Below are positions 1 to 8,891 of a stretch of 64,000 nt of DNA, in pieces. A program made the position numbers and the translations under genes. Positions within the stretch are counted from its first letter, which is position 1; every line of letters starts with the position of its first letter. The notes beneath the pieces were generated by a model. The model was not told where the DNA came from, made no database searches, and saw only the letters and a list, made by a program, of their open reading frames with translations. Origin of the DNA: Pseudovibrio sp. M1P-2-3 (GTDB lineage: Bacteria > Pseudomonadota > Alphaproteobacteria > Rhizobiales > Stappiaceae). The stretch covers positions 877,001-941,000 of the forward strand of contig NZ_JARRCW010000001.1 of assembly GCF_031501865.1 (NCBI RefSeq), given 5' to 3'.

Positions 1-41
1 ATCCAAGCCATGTTTTTGTGGGAGAGGTGCTTGCCAGCACA

Positions 42-57
42 CCCGCCGTACGGCGGG
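42..57. repeat. 16-bp perfect palindrome
   Basis: The sequence CCCGCCGTACGGCGGG reads the same on both strands. It lies near the left edge, outside any gene visible here, and could be an operator or the stem of an RNA hairpin. No partner gene is visible to the left, so its role cannot be assigned. Confidence 0.5.
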
Positions 58-108
58 AGACGAGGGCAAAGTCTTGAAAATTCCGGACCTTTCCCTTTTT
101 GTGTTTGC

Positions 109-150
109 GCGTACCTTTGAAAACAGGATTTCCCCTTTTCAAAGGTACGC
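109..150. terminator. Perfect 15-bp inverted repeat after azlD
   Basis: GCGTACCTTTGAAAA at 109-123 is exactly repeated in inverse orientation at 136-150, with a 12-nt loop. It lies 15 nt beyond the azlD stop codon on the leftward transcript, so it probably ends or protects that mRNA. There is no clear U-run on the leftward side, so it may be a 3'-end stabiliser rather than a classical intrinsic terminator. Confidence 0.5.
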
Positions 151-164
151 GATAGTAGCCGTCA

Positions 165-494
165 TCAAAGAAATGAGAGTACAGGATAGGCACGCATAAT
201 AGCGAGACTTGCAACACCAACGCCTATGGAAGGTAGTAAGGGGAGCTTCATGGCGGCAAGGGCTGTAAGAATTGTGGCAACGGTTTCCTCAGGGCCGGTC
301 GCAAAAGCTTTGGGGGCGATAATTGCCATGAGAATGGCAGGAGGAACCGCTTGAAGAGCGGCCTCGATACGACCTGACAGCGTGAAGAAGCGCACCAGAA
401 CAATACCTCCAATACGGGTGACATATGTTCCCACTGCCATAGCAAGGATTGTTAGAAGCGTAGTTGTTTCTATGAAATACCAAGCCTCAGGCAT
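165..494 (-). CDS. azlD: AzlD-family small subunit of branched-chain amino acid exporter
   Basis: Small integral membrane protein of about 109 residues with three to four hydrophobic segments, typical in length and composition for the AzlD (PF05437) family. AzlD works with AzlC to export branched-chain amino acids or analogues across the inner membrane. The start chosen is the ATG that overlaps the last codons of azlC (8-bp overlap), giving MPEAWYFIETTT; a longer reading frame to 551 exists but its N-terminus lies wholly inside azlC. Overlap with azlC implies translational coupling in one leftward operon. The substrate is inferred from the family only. Confidence 0.85.
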   Translation of the reverse strand: MPEAWYFIETTTLLTILAMAVGTYVTRIGGIVLVRFFTLSGRIEAALQAVPPAILMAIIAPKAFATGPEETVATILTALAAMKLPLLPSIGVGVASLAIMRAYPVLSFL

Positions 495-1230
495 TGTGCT
501 CTCCCTCATTGCCGTTGTGGGTCTTCTCTTCTTGAGGAAGAAGTGCTGCAACTACCATTCCGGCAAGGGATCCGGCGATGATGTACCAAGCCCCCGGTAA
601 AACCTTGTAGACTAGAACAGCGGTTATGCCGCTGGCAGCAATGACAAGACCGGTTCTATAGCTATTCCAAAATCCCAAAACCAAATAAATGAAGAGCGCC
701 GTAAAGGCGAAATCCAGACCGTATTCAGCTGGGTCTCCCAGAATTGCGCCAAGATATGCCCCAAAAAAGGTCGTGCTCACCCAACTCACATACATGGGGA
801 TGCCGATCCCTACAATGTAGGGAGTGCTGATTTTGTGGGTCAAGGCTTTGCGCTCACACAGCGCCCACAGTTCGTCCGTCAGCAGGAAGAAGTTTCCATA
901 GAGGCGACGACCTTTAATATGGGGCAGCTTTGGAGCAAAGGATGCTCCCATTAGAACATGCCGCATATTCACCAGAAATGAAGAAATGATGATTGTGAAC
1001 CATGGAAGCGGTTCCGCCCATAAATCCAGCGCTACAAATTGAGAGGCTCCGGCAAAAACTGTTGCGCTCATAAATGTGATTTCCAAAGGAGTGAGCCCTT
1101 TTTGAACTGCGAGGGCACCACAGAGAAAACCAATGGGCAGAACAGCGACGAGAAGCGGAAGAATAGTCAAAATTCCGTCATTAAAAGTAAGGGCGGGCTG
1201 CCTTGACTGCGCTTGTGTGATGAAAGCCAT
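487..1230 (-). CDS. azlC: AzlC-family branched-chain amino acid exporter, large subunit
   Basis: A 247-residue polytopic membrane protein. Residues about 35-75 carry the glycine-rich GFLCGALAVQKG and the FAGASQFVALDLW segment typical of AzlC (PF03591), followed by hydrophobic helices to the C-terminus. AzlC forms the main body of an AzlCD exporter for branched-chain amino acids in the cytoplasmic membrane. It is the first gene of an azlC-azlD unit whose reading frames overlap. The ilv and leu genes elsewhere in the window make such an exporter plausible as an overflow valve, but no shared regulation is visible here. Confidence 0.88.
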   Translation of the reverse strand: MAFITQAQSRQPALTFNDGILTILPLLVAVLPIGFLCGALAVQKGLTPLEITFMSATVFAGASQFVALDLWAEPLPWFTIIISSFLVNMRHVLMGASFAPKLPHIKGRRLYGNFFLLTDELWALCERKALTHKISTPYIVGIGIPMYVSWVSTTFFGAYLGAILGDPAEYGLDFAFTALFIYLVLGFWNSYRTGLVIAASGITAVLVYKVLPGAWYIIAGSLAGMVVAALLPQEEKTHNGNEGEHNA

Positions 1231-1473
1231 GGGGATTTTAAAACTCTATACAGAAGATATATTCATATCGATTTGAGTAGGCCCGAATCCCTACTCGTTG
1301 GGTCCTTAAATCGCAATAGAAAATGTCGCTAGGCGTTATTTTTTAGGTGAGGTTGTGCTTTTACCCGTCAAAACGGGGCGCAATCTAGCGTCTCCTGAAG
1401 TCTTTGGCATTTCCTGTTCTTCCCAATATGCTGGAGGTTGGACGTTGTTTCTCGCGATTTGGCAGGTGAGTGG

Positions 1474-3162
1474 CTAGCGGTGTTCTTCCTCATTAGCCTT
1501 GATAAGAGCACTGTTGAAGTACCGTAAGGCTTTGACGTGTGTTGCGGTGCCGATGATCATGTTCGGGTCTGCCTTGTCAATGACGGGCAGGATTTCCTTA
1601 CCTGTTTTGTCAAAGCACACGAGAGCCTGCTCCAGTGTCTGATCAGACCAAAGGAAGGGAAGGTCGCTTGTGCTGTCAAAGTCTCTGTCGGCATTTGTCT
1701 CGAGCGGATCGGCAAAGTCGGCCACGTTTACGATACGCACAAGCCATTTATGCGGCCCGTCCTGCATCATGATACCCCGCATTTGAAGTTGCCACTGGAA
1801 GTAGGAGCGTCCATGTACTGCCTGTGTTAAACCAGCGGCAATTGATACGCACATGAGAAGGGCGATGGACAGGGCGTAACCGCCTGTAAGCTCGAACACG
1901 ATCATCGTCGTGGAGAAGGGGGCTCCCAGAACGGCCGCTGCCACCGCCCCCATACCCAAAATGGCGTAGAGGCCATAACTGGATGCCAGCTCTGGTGAAA
2001 GATTTGCAGCGATAAGGCCAAAAGAGCCACCCGTCAGGGCTCCCAGATAGAGAGTAGGCGAGAAAATTCCCCCACCAAAACGGGAGGCAAGGGTGATTGC
2101 CGTTGCAGCTGTTTTCACAAAAATCAAGCTGAGCATCAGCCAGAGGGGTAGACTGGAATTCAAGGCCCGATCGGTGGTGTCATAGCCGACGCCGAGGACT
2201 TGAGGGAAAATGAGAGCAATGGCGCCAACCAGAAGGCCGCCGATAATGGGCCTGCTCCAGAGAGGTATATTGATGTTTCTGGCGATCCAGTCCGTACCGA
2301 TCAAGGTAAACTGGAATAAAATAGCAACTGCGGCGCATGTGAGACCCAGCAGTGCAAACGCTGGAAATTCCCAATAGGATGCAATGCCGTAATCTGGAAT
2401 AATAAAGGCGACCGAGTTTCCAAAATAGGACCACGAAAACAAGGTGCCTACTGCTGAGGCCAGAACAATGGGCACAAATGCTGTAAGGGCATAGTGCCCC
2501 AAGATGACTTCATGGGCGAACAGCACGCCTGCAATGGGGGCATTGAAGCTTGCGGATACGGCCGTGGCGACACCACAAGCCAGTAGAATGCGCCGTGATG
2601 CATCGGAGATTTTGAGCTTGTTGCTCAAAGCTGTGCCAAGGGTAGCGCCCAGATGAACCACGGGCCCCTCGCGGCCTGCACTGGCGCCGGAACCTAGGGA
2701 AATGATTGTTATGATCGCGGAGGATATTCCGGGCCAGAATGGCAAACCTTTTCCGCCCTTTACCCGAGCTTCGATCGCATCTGCCACACCGCCTGTACGC
2801 TGCTTCCATTGAATGGTTTGAAGAAGAATGCCGACGATTAGTCCACCACAGGCTGGAGCAAGAAGGACCACATACCACGGCAGATGAGAGGCTGGCCCTG
2901 CGACCCGCTCAGACAAGGAACCTAGCCATGTCCACTGGACCAAGCCAATTAGAATACGAAACAATATGGCTGCAATGGCAACAGTTGCCCCCACAAAGAT
3001 CGCTTGTGCCCAAACAAGAGGAAGCTTGTTGGAGGTAAAAACACGAAGGTTGGGCTCGACCCAGTTGCGCAGTAAACTGGTGAGCCTGCGCATTATTCTC
3101 AAACCGCGTAGAAGCAATGGGAATTTTCGCAATGAGTGAACGGATCGAGACATGCTTATCAA
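1474..3162 (-). CDS. CLC-family chloride channel/transporter with C-terminal CBS-like domain
   Basis: A 562-residue ClC-type voltage-gated chloride channel or Cl-/H+ antiporter of the inner membrane. The signature GREGP at about residues 163-167 supplies the gating glutamate, and GGGIFSP at about residues 366-372 is the second conserved anion-binding loop. Around ten hydrophobic helices span residues 45-450. The C-terminal 90 residues (DLPFLWSDQTLEQALVCF onward) resemble a single CBS module, which may sense nucleotides. The N-terminal 40 residues are basic and predicted cytosolic. The gene stands alone, with about 240 bp separating it from azlC. Channel versus antiporter cannot be decided from these motifs. 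Confidence 0.9.
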   Translation of the reverse strand: MISMSRSVHSLRKFPLLLRGLRIMRRLTSLLRNWVEPNLRVFTSNKLPLVWAQAIFVGATVAIAAILFRILIGLVQWTWLGSLSERVAGPASHLPWYVVLLAPACGGLIVGILLQTIQWKQRTGGVADAIEARVKGGKGLPFWPGISSAIITIISLGSGASAGREGPVVHLGATLGTALSNKLKISDASRRILLACGVATAVSASFNAPIAGVLFAHEVILGHYALTAFVPIVLASAVGTLFSWSYFGNSVAFIIPDYGIASYWEFPAFALLGLTCAAVAILFQFTLIGTDWIARNINIPLWSRPIIGGLLVGAIALIFPQVLGVGYDTTDRALNSSLPLWLMLSLIFVKTAATAITLASRFGGGIFSPTLYLGALTGGSFGLIAANLSPELASSYGLYAILGMGAVAAAVLGAPFSTTMIVFELTGGYALSIALLMCVSIAAGLTQAVHGRSYFQWQLQMRGIMMQDGPHKWLVRIVNVADFADPLETNADRDFDSTSDLPFLWSDQTLEQALVCFDKTGKEILPVIDKADPNMIIGTATHVKALRYFNSALIKANEEEHR

Positions 3163-3614
3163 TATACTTGAAAACTATGAGCAGTGAGGTAAACGATCAT
3201 TCGCCTCTTTAGGAGTAATCTAAGGAGACCAGTGATGATTATCTCAATACAACCCTTTGGAGAGATTCTCCAAACATCATCTGATATATATTAGGGATTC
3301 CCCCTGTTTACTCGATAAATGTTTAGATGGTATTGGCATTTACACATAGGACCTTGAGTTAGGCCGGAACCCTTAATTTGATTGGGTTTAGGTGTATTCC
3401 CTTATTGAGAAGCCATTTATTGGCCGAATTCGAGTGCGATTATAAAAATCCTGCGAAATTTGGGCGAAAAACACATAAAAATTGGTGTTGCAACATTGCC
3501 AAGGCCCTGCCCAAAGGGGCACCATATCTATTGGAATACGTGGGCATCATACATGATTTGTTTCTACGCTGTAGCGCTGGTCTTTAGGGCTGGCGTGCGC
3601 CCTGAAGGAGTGCA
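3163..3614. other. Intergenic region between clc and asmA-like genes
   Basis: This divergent spacer of about 450 bp must hold the promoters of both neighbours. An 8-bp inverted repeat TTTGGAGA/TCTCCAAA lies at 3256-3274. A 19-codon reading frame at 3235-3294 starts with ATG seven bases after AAGGAG; it could be a small protein or leader peptide, but nothing else supports it. A longer open frame at 3378-3587 has no recognisable ribosome binding site and a composition unlike a protein gene. Confidence 0.5.
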
Positions 3615-3617
3615 TTG

Positions 3618-6600
3618 TTGAATTCGGTTTTCATTGGTATTGGAACGACTTTGATTGTGTTGCTGGTGGCAGCACTTTTCGCACCTATGTTTATAGACTG
3701 GTCAGACTACAGGGCTGTTTATGAACGTTATGCCGAGCGGGTTCTGGGACACGAGGTCACCATTTTGGGTGATGTGGATATCAGCCTGCTGCCCACGCCG
3801 CGGGTGTCCTTCTCCGATGTACGGGTGGGACAAAGTGAAGACCCGCTTCTGGTGATCTCCCGATTTTCCGGAAAAATAGAAATTCCTCCATTATTGCAAG
3901 GCAAGTTTCGCGTGCTGGATATGGTTCTGGACAAGCCGGACCTGCGCACGTCTTTGGACGAATTTGGCCGCCTTGATATTTTACAAAAACCTCCAAGACA
4001 AACGTATTTTTCCGATATTGACCCGTCTTCCTTCGTGTTTGACAGGGTGGAGGTGATTGGCGGAAAGGCGAGCGTGACGGATGCGCGAACCGGAAAAACC
4101 TATCGTGCAACCAATGCCAATATGTTGCTGAGTGCCCGTTCGCTGGAAGGTCCTTATAAGGCAGATGGGGCCCTCACGGTTGACGGAGTTCCCTATACTT
4201 TGCGTGTTGCAAGTGGCCGCTGGGAGGATAGTGGCCGAATTCGCGTGAAAACCCAGATATCTCCGGCATCTCTACCGGTGGAGTTTGCGCTGGACGGGAA
4301 TATCTCCCATGAAGACCGGCAGCCAGTTTATGACGGGGCAGGGATTGTCCGCTCTATTGTCAGCGATGGAGACACTAAAGACAGTTGGTCGGCCAGTGGG
4401 CACTTTCGGTTAAGTTCCGAGCAGCTGAGTGTGGATGAAAGCGAAATTCTTTTGGGCTCCCAAGTGCGCCCACTCTCTGCCCAAGGCCGCTTGCTGGTGA
4501 ACTTTACCCGCGATCCGGACTTCGATGCTTCTGTCAAATTCAAGCAGGTTGATCTGGACAGGATGTTTGCTGGAGGTCCGCAAGATCCGCTTGATATCTC
4601 CGTTGCGCGCACAAAATTGACCACACTACTGGATCTTGTACCGATTTCCCAAAGAAACGGTAGGGTTCATGTGGAAGTTCCTTCAATGGTTCTGGGGGGG
4701 AGTGTGCTCTCCGACTTTGATATGAGACTTTCTGCAGTTTCCTCGGGTTGGAAACTAGAGCGGTTTACCGGTTTGCTTCCCGGAGGAAGCAAGTTTGAAA
4801 CAACTGGAACGCTCAAGTTGGGGGTTGAGAAAGCTTATCGCGGACAAGTGGTTTTAAACTCCAGAGTGCCTCAAAAACTTGCGGGGTGGCTGCGTGGTTC
4901 GAACAAGGGAAAGCTTGAACGGCTGGATTCTGTGAAACTTGAAGGGCGGTTGAATGTTGATGAGCGGGCCTTGGCCTTCAATAATATGCGCTTGGAAGTG
5001 GATGGGAAAAAAACAGTCGGGCGCGTGGCCTATGATTGGCATTCGGGGAAAACTCCTCTTTTGAGTGTGGACGTGGATACGGACCGTCTGGACGTAAATC
5101 AGCTCCAGAAATACACTCAAGCATTTGCGGGGGATAGCCTGTCTTTGAGCAGTCAGGACCTGTCCTTGCGGGTGTTTACAGATGCTCTTATTGTTGAAGG
5201 GGTATCTGCGAAAAGTGTCGTTGTGCAGGCTGACTTAAAAGATGACACCTTGATGCTTGAACAGCTCAGGGTGAGAGACTTTGCTGGTGCTTATCTCACT
5301 GGGTCTGGAAAGATTGAAAACCTCTCGACAACACCTTCGGGAGACTTGAACGGTACGCTGCAAGCGACCTCTTTGAACGGTGTTGTGAATGTCTTGAAAA
5401 AGAGCATTCCTGATAGCGCTCTTGTTCAGCAACTGGCTCGAGCAGCGCCGGCGCTGGCACCTGTGAACTTACAAGGGGCACTTGAAGCCTATGCGGATGG
5501 CGGCGTTACAGATGTTTCTCTCAATATTTTCGGCCAAACGGGGCTTAGTGATCTGGACGTAACCGGACACCTTTCGGGACGAGTGGATGAACTTGGCAGC
5601 AGTGATGTGCGGGCGGAAGTTTATCTGGCTGGAGCCGATAGTGGGCGTCTTTTGAGACAGCTGGGTGTTGAAGTTCTTCCCATCGACCAGCTGGAGGCCG
5701 GGCACATCCAGCTGGTACTGAACGGGGTTCCTCGAAAAGAAGTATCCTTTGGGTTTAACAGCAAGCTTGCGGGTGCGCAGCTCAAGTCTCAGGGTAAATT
5801 CAAACTACTGGACAAACAAGGGCTGAAATGGTCGGGGTCCGGTGAATTTGTAGCGCAAGACATACAGCCGCTGGCACTCATGTTTGGACATCAGCTGCCT
5901 GTTCTTTTTGATAGTTCTTCTGCCAATTTGCGTTTTACCGCCCAAGGTCAGGGCGGAAAGTTCCAGCTTGAAGAGTTGACGGGAGAGCTGGGAAATACGG
6001 CGTTGAGCGGAGAGCTCGCAGGAGCGTTTACCGGGGATGGCCAGTTGAAAGGAAACGGAAATCTGGCGCTTTCCAAACTGGACCTCAAGACCCTTAGCAG
6101 TTTGGCGCTTGGAGGCGGAGTTTGGGAAAACGAACTGACCAGCACTGGTCAATGGCCAGAAACCCCGCTGGGCACCTCTATGCTGGACAGCTTCAATGTG
6201 AAGATTGATGTGAGCGCTGATCAGTTTCAACTTACTGATGCTTGGGACGCTCAAGATGTTTCCGGCCAGTTGTCTCTTCGCCCCTCCGGACTGTTTTTGG
6301 AAGATGCGACTGGAGCGTTTGCCGGTGGCACCCTTTCTGGGGGGCTTCAAATCTCCAGATTTGGCGAGCAAGCTGCATTTTCTACGCACTTCAAACTTGC
6401 GGATGCTGCTGTTGAGGAGGTGTCCTTGGTAAGGCAGGGACGTGCCGTCATGACGGGTGATCTGGACGTCGTTGCAGAGATGGAGGGAAGTGGTAGATCT
6501 GTCGCCGCGATCCTCTCCAGTCTCTCTGGAAGTGGAAGCTTTACCCTGTCTTCCGGCGAGATCCGCGGCCTGAACCCGCAGGTATTTGATTTGGTGATTG

Positions 6601-7658
6601 CACAGGTTGACCGAGGGCTCGAAATTAACGAAGGCGCGTTACTACAAGAAGTTGAAAAACATCTGGAGAATGGAAATCTGGATTACCAAGCGATAGAGGG
6701 GAATCTGTCCATTACTTCCGGTCGGATGCGGGCGCGCAATATCACGATGGATGTTGAGGGGCTGACCATGTCCGCGTCTACCACCATTAACCTTCAGGAT
6801 TTGAGTGCCAATACAGACATTTCCTTGAAAAAGGAGAGGTTCGATGAAGAGCGCGTGAGTGCGACACCGCAAATTTCCCTTATTTTCTCTGGCGATGTTA
6901 AGGGGACTTCTCGCTCTCTGGATGTCGGGCCTTTTGAATCCTATTTGAATTTACGTGCTATCGAACAAAATGTGAAACGTATTGAAGTCGAACAGGAAAA
7001 GATCGCTGAGCAGGAGCGGCTTGTCCGGCAGTTAAAGCGGGAACAGGAAGAAAACGAACGCCTCAGAGAGCTGGAACTGGAAGACGCTGCTAGAAGGGAA
7101 CTGCAGCTTCTTGAGAGGCAGAGAAATAGACTGGAACAGGAGCAAAAGAACCAACCTCTGGTGGGCGAGGGCGGGCAGGATGTTTTGTCTCAAAAGGCTG
7201 CTCCAGCACAGAGCTCAGGCGTTAGTGTGTCTGAGGGTCAAAAGGTCACGGAGCTTCCAGTGCAAGAGCAAGAAGCACAACGAGATGATGGTATCGGTTC
7301 TTTTCTTGCGACGGTTGAGAGGGCAATAAACCGTGCGCCTCAGGACGGGGAGGGAGCCGTGCAGGGAACAGCTGCCAACGATAACGACTTGCCGGAACTT
7401 GCCCCGCCTATAACTGTTGGGCCACACAGCGAAAGGACCGTTTTGCCTGACAGTGTTCGGGATTTGCCGCCTTTAAAACGATCTGGTCGTGAGCAAATTC
7501 TTGTTGCACCAGGAGACGATGATTTTCACTATAACTATTATCAGGGTGATGCTGGATTGACGCCTAAAGTCGGAGTGCCAAAATCAAAGCCTCCGGTTCC
7601 TCGAAAAACACTACGGTTTCGTGAACTCCCCGGTGGGCGCATTATCCAGCTCAACTAA
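3618..7658 (+). CDS. Very large AsmA-family protein
   Basis: A protein of about 1346 residues. One N-terminal transmembrane helix (residues about 3-25) is followed by an AsmA N-terminal domain (WSDYRAVYERYAERVLGHEV, then LGDVDISLLPTPRVSFSDV) and a long beta-rich region of repeated sheet-forming segments. An AsmA_2-like C-terminal domain follows at about 860-1060, then a charged coiled coil (about 1100-1190, rich in E, R, Q, L) and a proline-rich tail. AsmA-like proteins are inner-membrane-anchored, periplasmic, groove-shaped proteins linked to outer-membrane assembly and phospholipid transfer. No ATG is present; TTG at 3618 is preceded by AAGGAG seven bases upstream, better placed than TTG at 3615. 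The coiled-coil tail is unusual for the family. The 3' end overlaps the convergent ribbon-helix-helix gene by 48 bp. Confidence 0.85.
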   Translation: MNSVFIGIGTTLIVLLVAALFAPMFIDWSDYRAVYERYAERVLGHEVTILGDVDISLLPTPRVSFSDVRVGQSEDPLLVISRFSGKIEIPPLLQGKFRVLDMVLDKPDLRTSLDEFGRLDILQKPPRQTYFSDIDPSSFVFDRVEVIGGKASVTDARTGKTYRATNANMLLSARSLEGPYKADGALTVDGVPYTLRVASGRWEDSGRIRVKTQISPASLPVEFALDGNISHEDRQPVYDGAGIVRSIVSDGDTKDSWSASGHFRLSSEQLSVDESEILLGSQVRPLSAQGRLLVNFTRDPDFDASVKFKQVDLDRMFAGGPQDPLDISVARTKLTTLLDLVPISQRNGRVHVEVPSMVLGGSVLSDFDMRLSAVSSGWKLERFTGLLPGGSKFETTGTLKLGVEKAYRGQVVLNSRVPQKLAGWLRGSNKGKLERLDSVKLEGRLNVDERALAFNNMRLEVDGKKTVGRVAYDWHSGKTPLLSVDVDTDRLDVNQLQKYTQAFAGDSLSLSSQDLSLRVFTDALIVEGVSAKSVVVQADLKDDTLMLEQLRVRDFAGAYLTGSGKIENLSTTPSGDLNGTLQATSLNGVVNVLKKSIPDSALVQQLARAAPALAPVNLQGALEAYADGGVTDVSLNIFGQTGLSDLDVTGHLSGRVDELGSSDVRAEVYLAGADSGRLLRQLGVEVLPIDQLEAGHIQLVLNGVPRKEVSFGFNSKLAGAQLKSQGKFKLLDKQGLKWSGSGEFVAQDIQPLALMFGHQLPVLFDSSSANLRFTAQGQGGKFQLEELTGELGNTALSGELAGAFTGDGQLKGNGNLALSKLDLKTLSSLALGGGVWENELTSTGQWPETPLGTSMLDSFNVKIDVSADQFQLTDAWDAQDVSGQLSLRPSGLFLEDATGAFAGGTLSGGLQISRFGEQAAFSTHFKLADAAVEEVSLVRQGRAVMTGDLDVVAEMEGSGRSVAAILSSLSGSGSFTLSSGEIRGLNPQVFDLVIAQVDRGLEINEGALLQEVEKHLENGNLDYQAIEGNLSITSGRMRARNITMDVEGLTMSASTTINLQDLSANTDISLKKERFDEERVSATPQISLIFSGDVKGTSRSLDVGPFESYLNLRAIEQNVKRIEVEQEKIAEQERLVRQLKREQEENERLRELELEDAARRELQLLERQRNRLEQEQKNQPLVGEGGQDVLSQKAAPAQSSGVSVSEGQKVTELPVQEQEAQRDDGIGSFLATVERAINRAPQDGEGAVQGTAANDNDLPELAPPITVGPHSERTVLPDSVRDLPPLKRSGREQILVAPGDDDFHYNYYQGDAGLTPKVGVPKSKPPVPRKTLRFRELPGGRIIQLN

Positions 7659-7898
7659 ACTGGCCTCCGGCCTCTCCAGAAGTTTCACCTTATTCCTATA
7701 AAAATCGAGTATAGCTACGCGGATGCAACTTGAAAGACTTGCCTCTGGGTCCCTTTGGTCGTCGATTATAGCAACTGTTCTGGTGAGATTCAGGCTCTTT
7801 GAAGTTGCAAGGAGTTGTAGCCCCTCCCAGAACTCCGGCTCCAGCGCGATGCTCGTCCGGTGCCCATGAAGCGTTATCGAGCGCTTAATCAGGGTCAT
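7611..7898 (-). CDS. Ribbon-helix-helix domain protein (RHH_4-like)
   Basis: A 95-residue protein. The segment IKRSITLHGHRTSIALEPEFW followed by helices around LLATSKSLNLTRTVAII and the ASLSSCIRVAILDFYR helix matches the alphaproteobacterial ribbon-helix-helix family RHH_4 (PF13467), which resembles Arc/MetJ-type DNA-binding dimers. It begins 14 bp inside the end of the DUF4169 gene and its 3' end overlaps the convergent AsmA gene, so it is the last gene of a leftward sspB-DUF4169-RHH operon. Its DNA target is unknown. The pairing of this family with DUF4169 and sspB is, to my knowledge, common in Rhizobiales-type genomes. Confidence 0.8.
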   Translation of the reverse strand: MTLIKRSITLHGHRTSIALEPEFWEGLQLLATSKSLNLTRTVAIIDDQRDPEASLSSCIRVAILDFYRNKVKLLERPEASLVELDNAPTGEFTKP

Positions 7899-8115
7899 TT
7901 TTCTTCAAATGTTGTTCGGAAGTTTTCGTAGGTACGGCTTTTTCCAGCCGGTGCCCGTTCAAAGCCTGAAAGGCTTTTTCATTCGCTTTTGACGTGACGT
8001 TTTCCTGAATTTTGGAGCGGCCGAAGCGAATACGGTTTTCTTGAGCTTGTTGTTCTTTGTTGGCGCGTTTACGCTCTTTCCTGAACTTTCTAAGGTTAAG
8101 TACCTGAGCCGTCAA
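7885..8115 (-). CDS. DUF4169 family protein
   Basis: A 76-residue, highly basic protein whose N-terminus (AQVLNLRKFRKERKRANKE, then ENRIRFGRSK) and C-terminal GHRLE match the small alphaproteobacterial family DUF4169. Function is unknown; the arginine- and lysine-rich helix would suit nucleic-acid or ribosome contact, which is only inference. The start chosen is TTG at 8115: it has GGAGGG six bases upstream and gives the family's usual VxNLR close to the N-terminus. An upstream TTG at 8145 would place the Shine-Dalgarno sequence inside the gene. It lies between sspB and the ribbon-helix-helix gene in one leftward unit. Confidence 0.8.
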   Translation of the reverse strand: MTAQVLNLRKFRKERKRANKEQQAQENRIRFGRSKIQENVTSKANEKAFQALNGHRLEKAVPTKTSEQHLKKNDPD

Positions 8116-8165
8116 AACAAACCCTCCAAACAACAAGTGCCCCAAAATAGGGGCACTGCTTCAAG

Positions 8166-8765
8166 TTAATTTTTCTTACGGAAGGCATCAAGGGAGACAA
8201 CATGAGCTCCCTCGTTATTTTGTGGAGGCTCGTTGTCCTCACTGCGCTGTGGGGCGGCTCCTTCGGGGATGGGCTCCCCAAGTTCTGCGTCCTGAGATGT
8301 TTCGTTCGCAGCATCTGCATTGGAAGAAACTTCCTGTAAGTGACGCTCCTGAATGCTTGGCTGTTCAGCATCTTTTGCGCGAAACTCTTCGGGCAGGTCT
8401 TCCCCAGTCTTGCCCGGCTCAAACTCAAGAGCGAACTGGACAGACGGGTCAAAGAAACCTTTGATGGCCGAGAACGGGATATAGAGTTTTTCTGGAACAC
8501 CGCCGAAGGAAAGACCCACTTCGAAGGCATGTTCTCCCACTTGCAGATCCCAAAACTGGTGCTGCATGACAACCGTCATTTCCTGAGGATAGCGTTCCCT
8601 CAAACGATTGGAAATCTTCACACCCGGGGCAGTGGTTTCAAAGGCGATATAGAAGTGGTGTTCGCCGGGAAGACCCGAACGTAGCACTTCATTGAGAATC
8701 TTCCGGACTGCACCGCGCAGGGCGTCCTGAATAATTATATCGTAGCGGATCAGATCTTCTGCCAT
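8166..8765 (-). CDS. sspB: SspB-type ClpXP adaptor (alphaproteobacterial)
   Basis: A 199-residue cytosolic adaptor that binds ssrA-tagged proteins released by trans-translation and hands them to the ClpXP protease. Residues about 1-130 form the substrate-binding fold (start MAEDLIRYD; HHFYIAFETTAPGVKISNRL; VVMQHQFWDLQVGEHAFEV; LSFGGVPEKLYIPFSAIKGFFDPS). The following acidic, Gln/Glu-rich linker is disordered, and the extreme C-terminus VVSLDAFRKK is the conserved ClpX-docking tail. It is preceded on the same strand by the ssrA gene, about 130 bp upstream, which puts the tag and its adaptor side by side. The following DUF4169 and RHH genes are probably co-transcribed. Confidence 0.92.
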   Translation of the reverse strand: MAEDLIRYDIIIQDALRGAVRKILNEVLRSGLPGEHHFYIAFETTAPGVKISNRLRERYPQEMTVVMQHQFWDLQVGEHAFEVGLSFGGVPEKLYIPFSAIKGFFDPSVQFALEFEPGKTGEDLPEEFRAKDAEQPSIQERHLQEVSSNADAANETSQDAELGEPIPEGAAPQRSEDNEPPQNNEGAHVVSLDAFRKKN

Positions 8766-8891
8766 CGGTGGCTACGCTCATCCTTTTGCGTTTCTACAGC
8801 CTGCCCAACTATACCGTAAAGGCAAATAAAAGCCTGCACAAATTAAAAAGTGCCATAATCTGTAACATTATGGAAGCGCAGGCGCAAAATT

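Noticed and set aside
5805-6389. 194-codon antisense frame within the AsmA gene
   Set aside because: It lies wholly inside a well-supported gene on the other strand, with no ribosome site or known domain.
8116-8145. Longer start of the DUF4169 gene
   Set aside because: A TTG at 8145 has no ribosome site and would bury the GGAGGG used by the TTG at 8115, which fits the family N-terminus.
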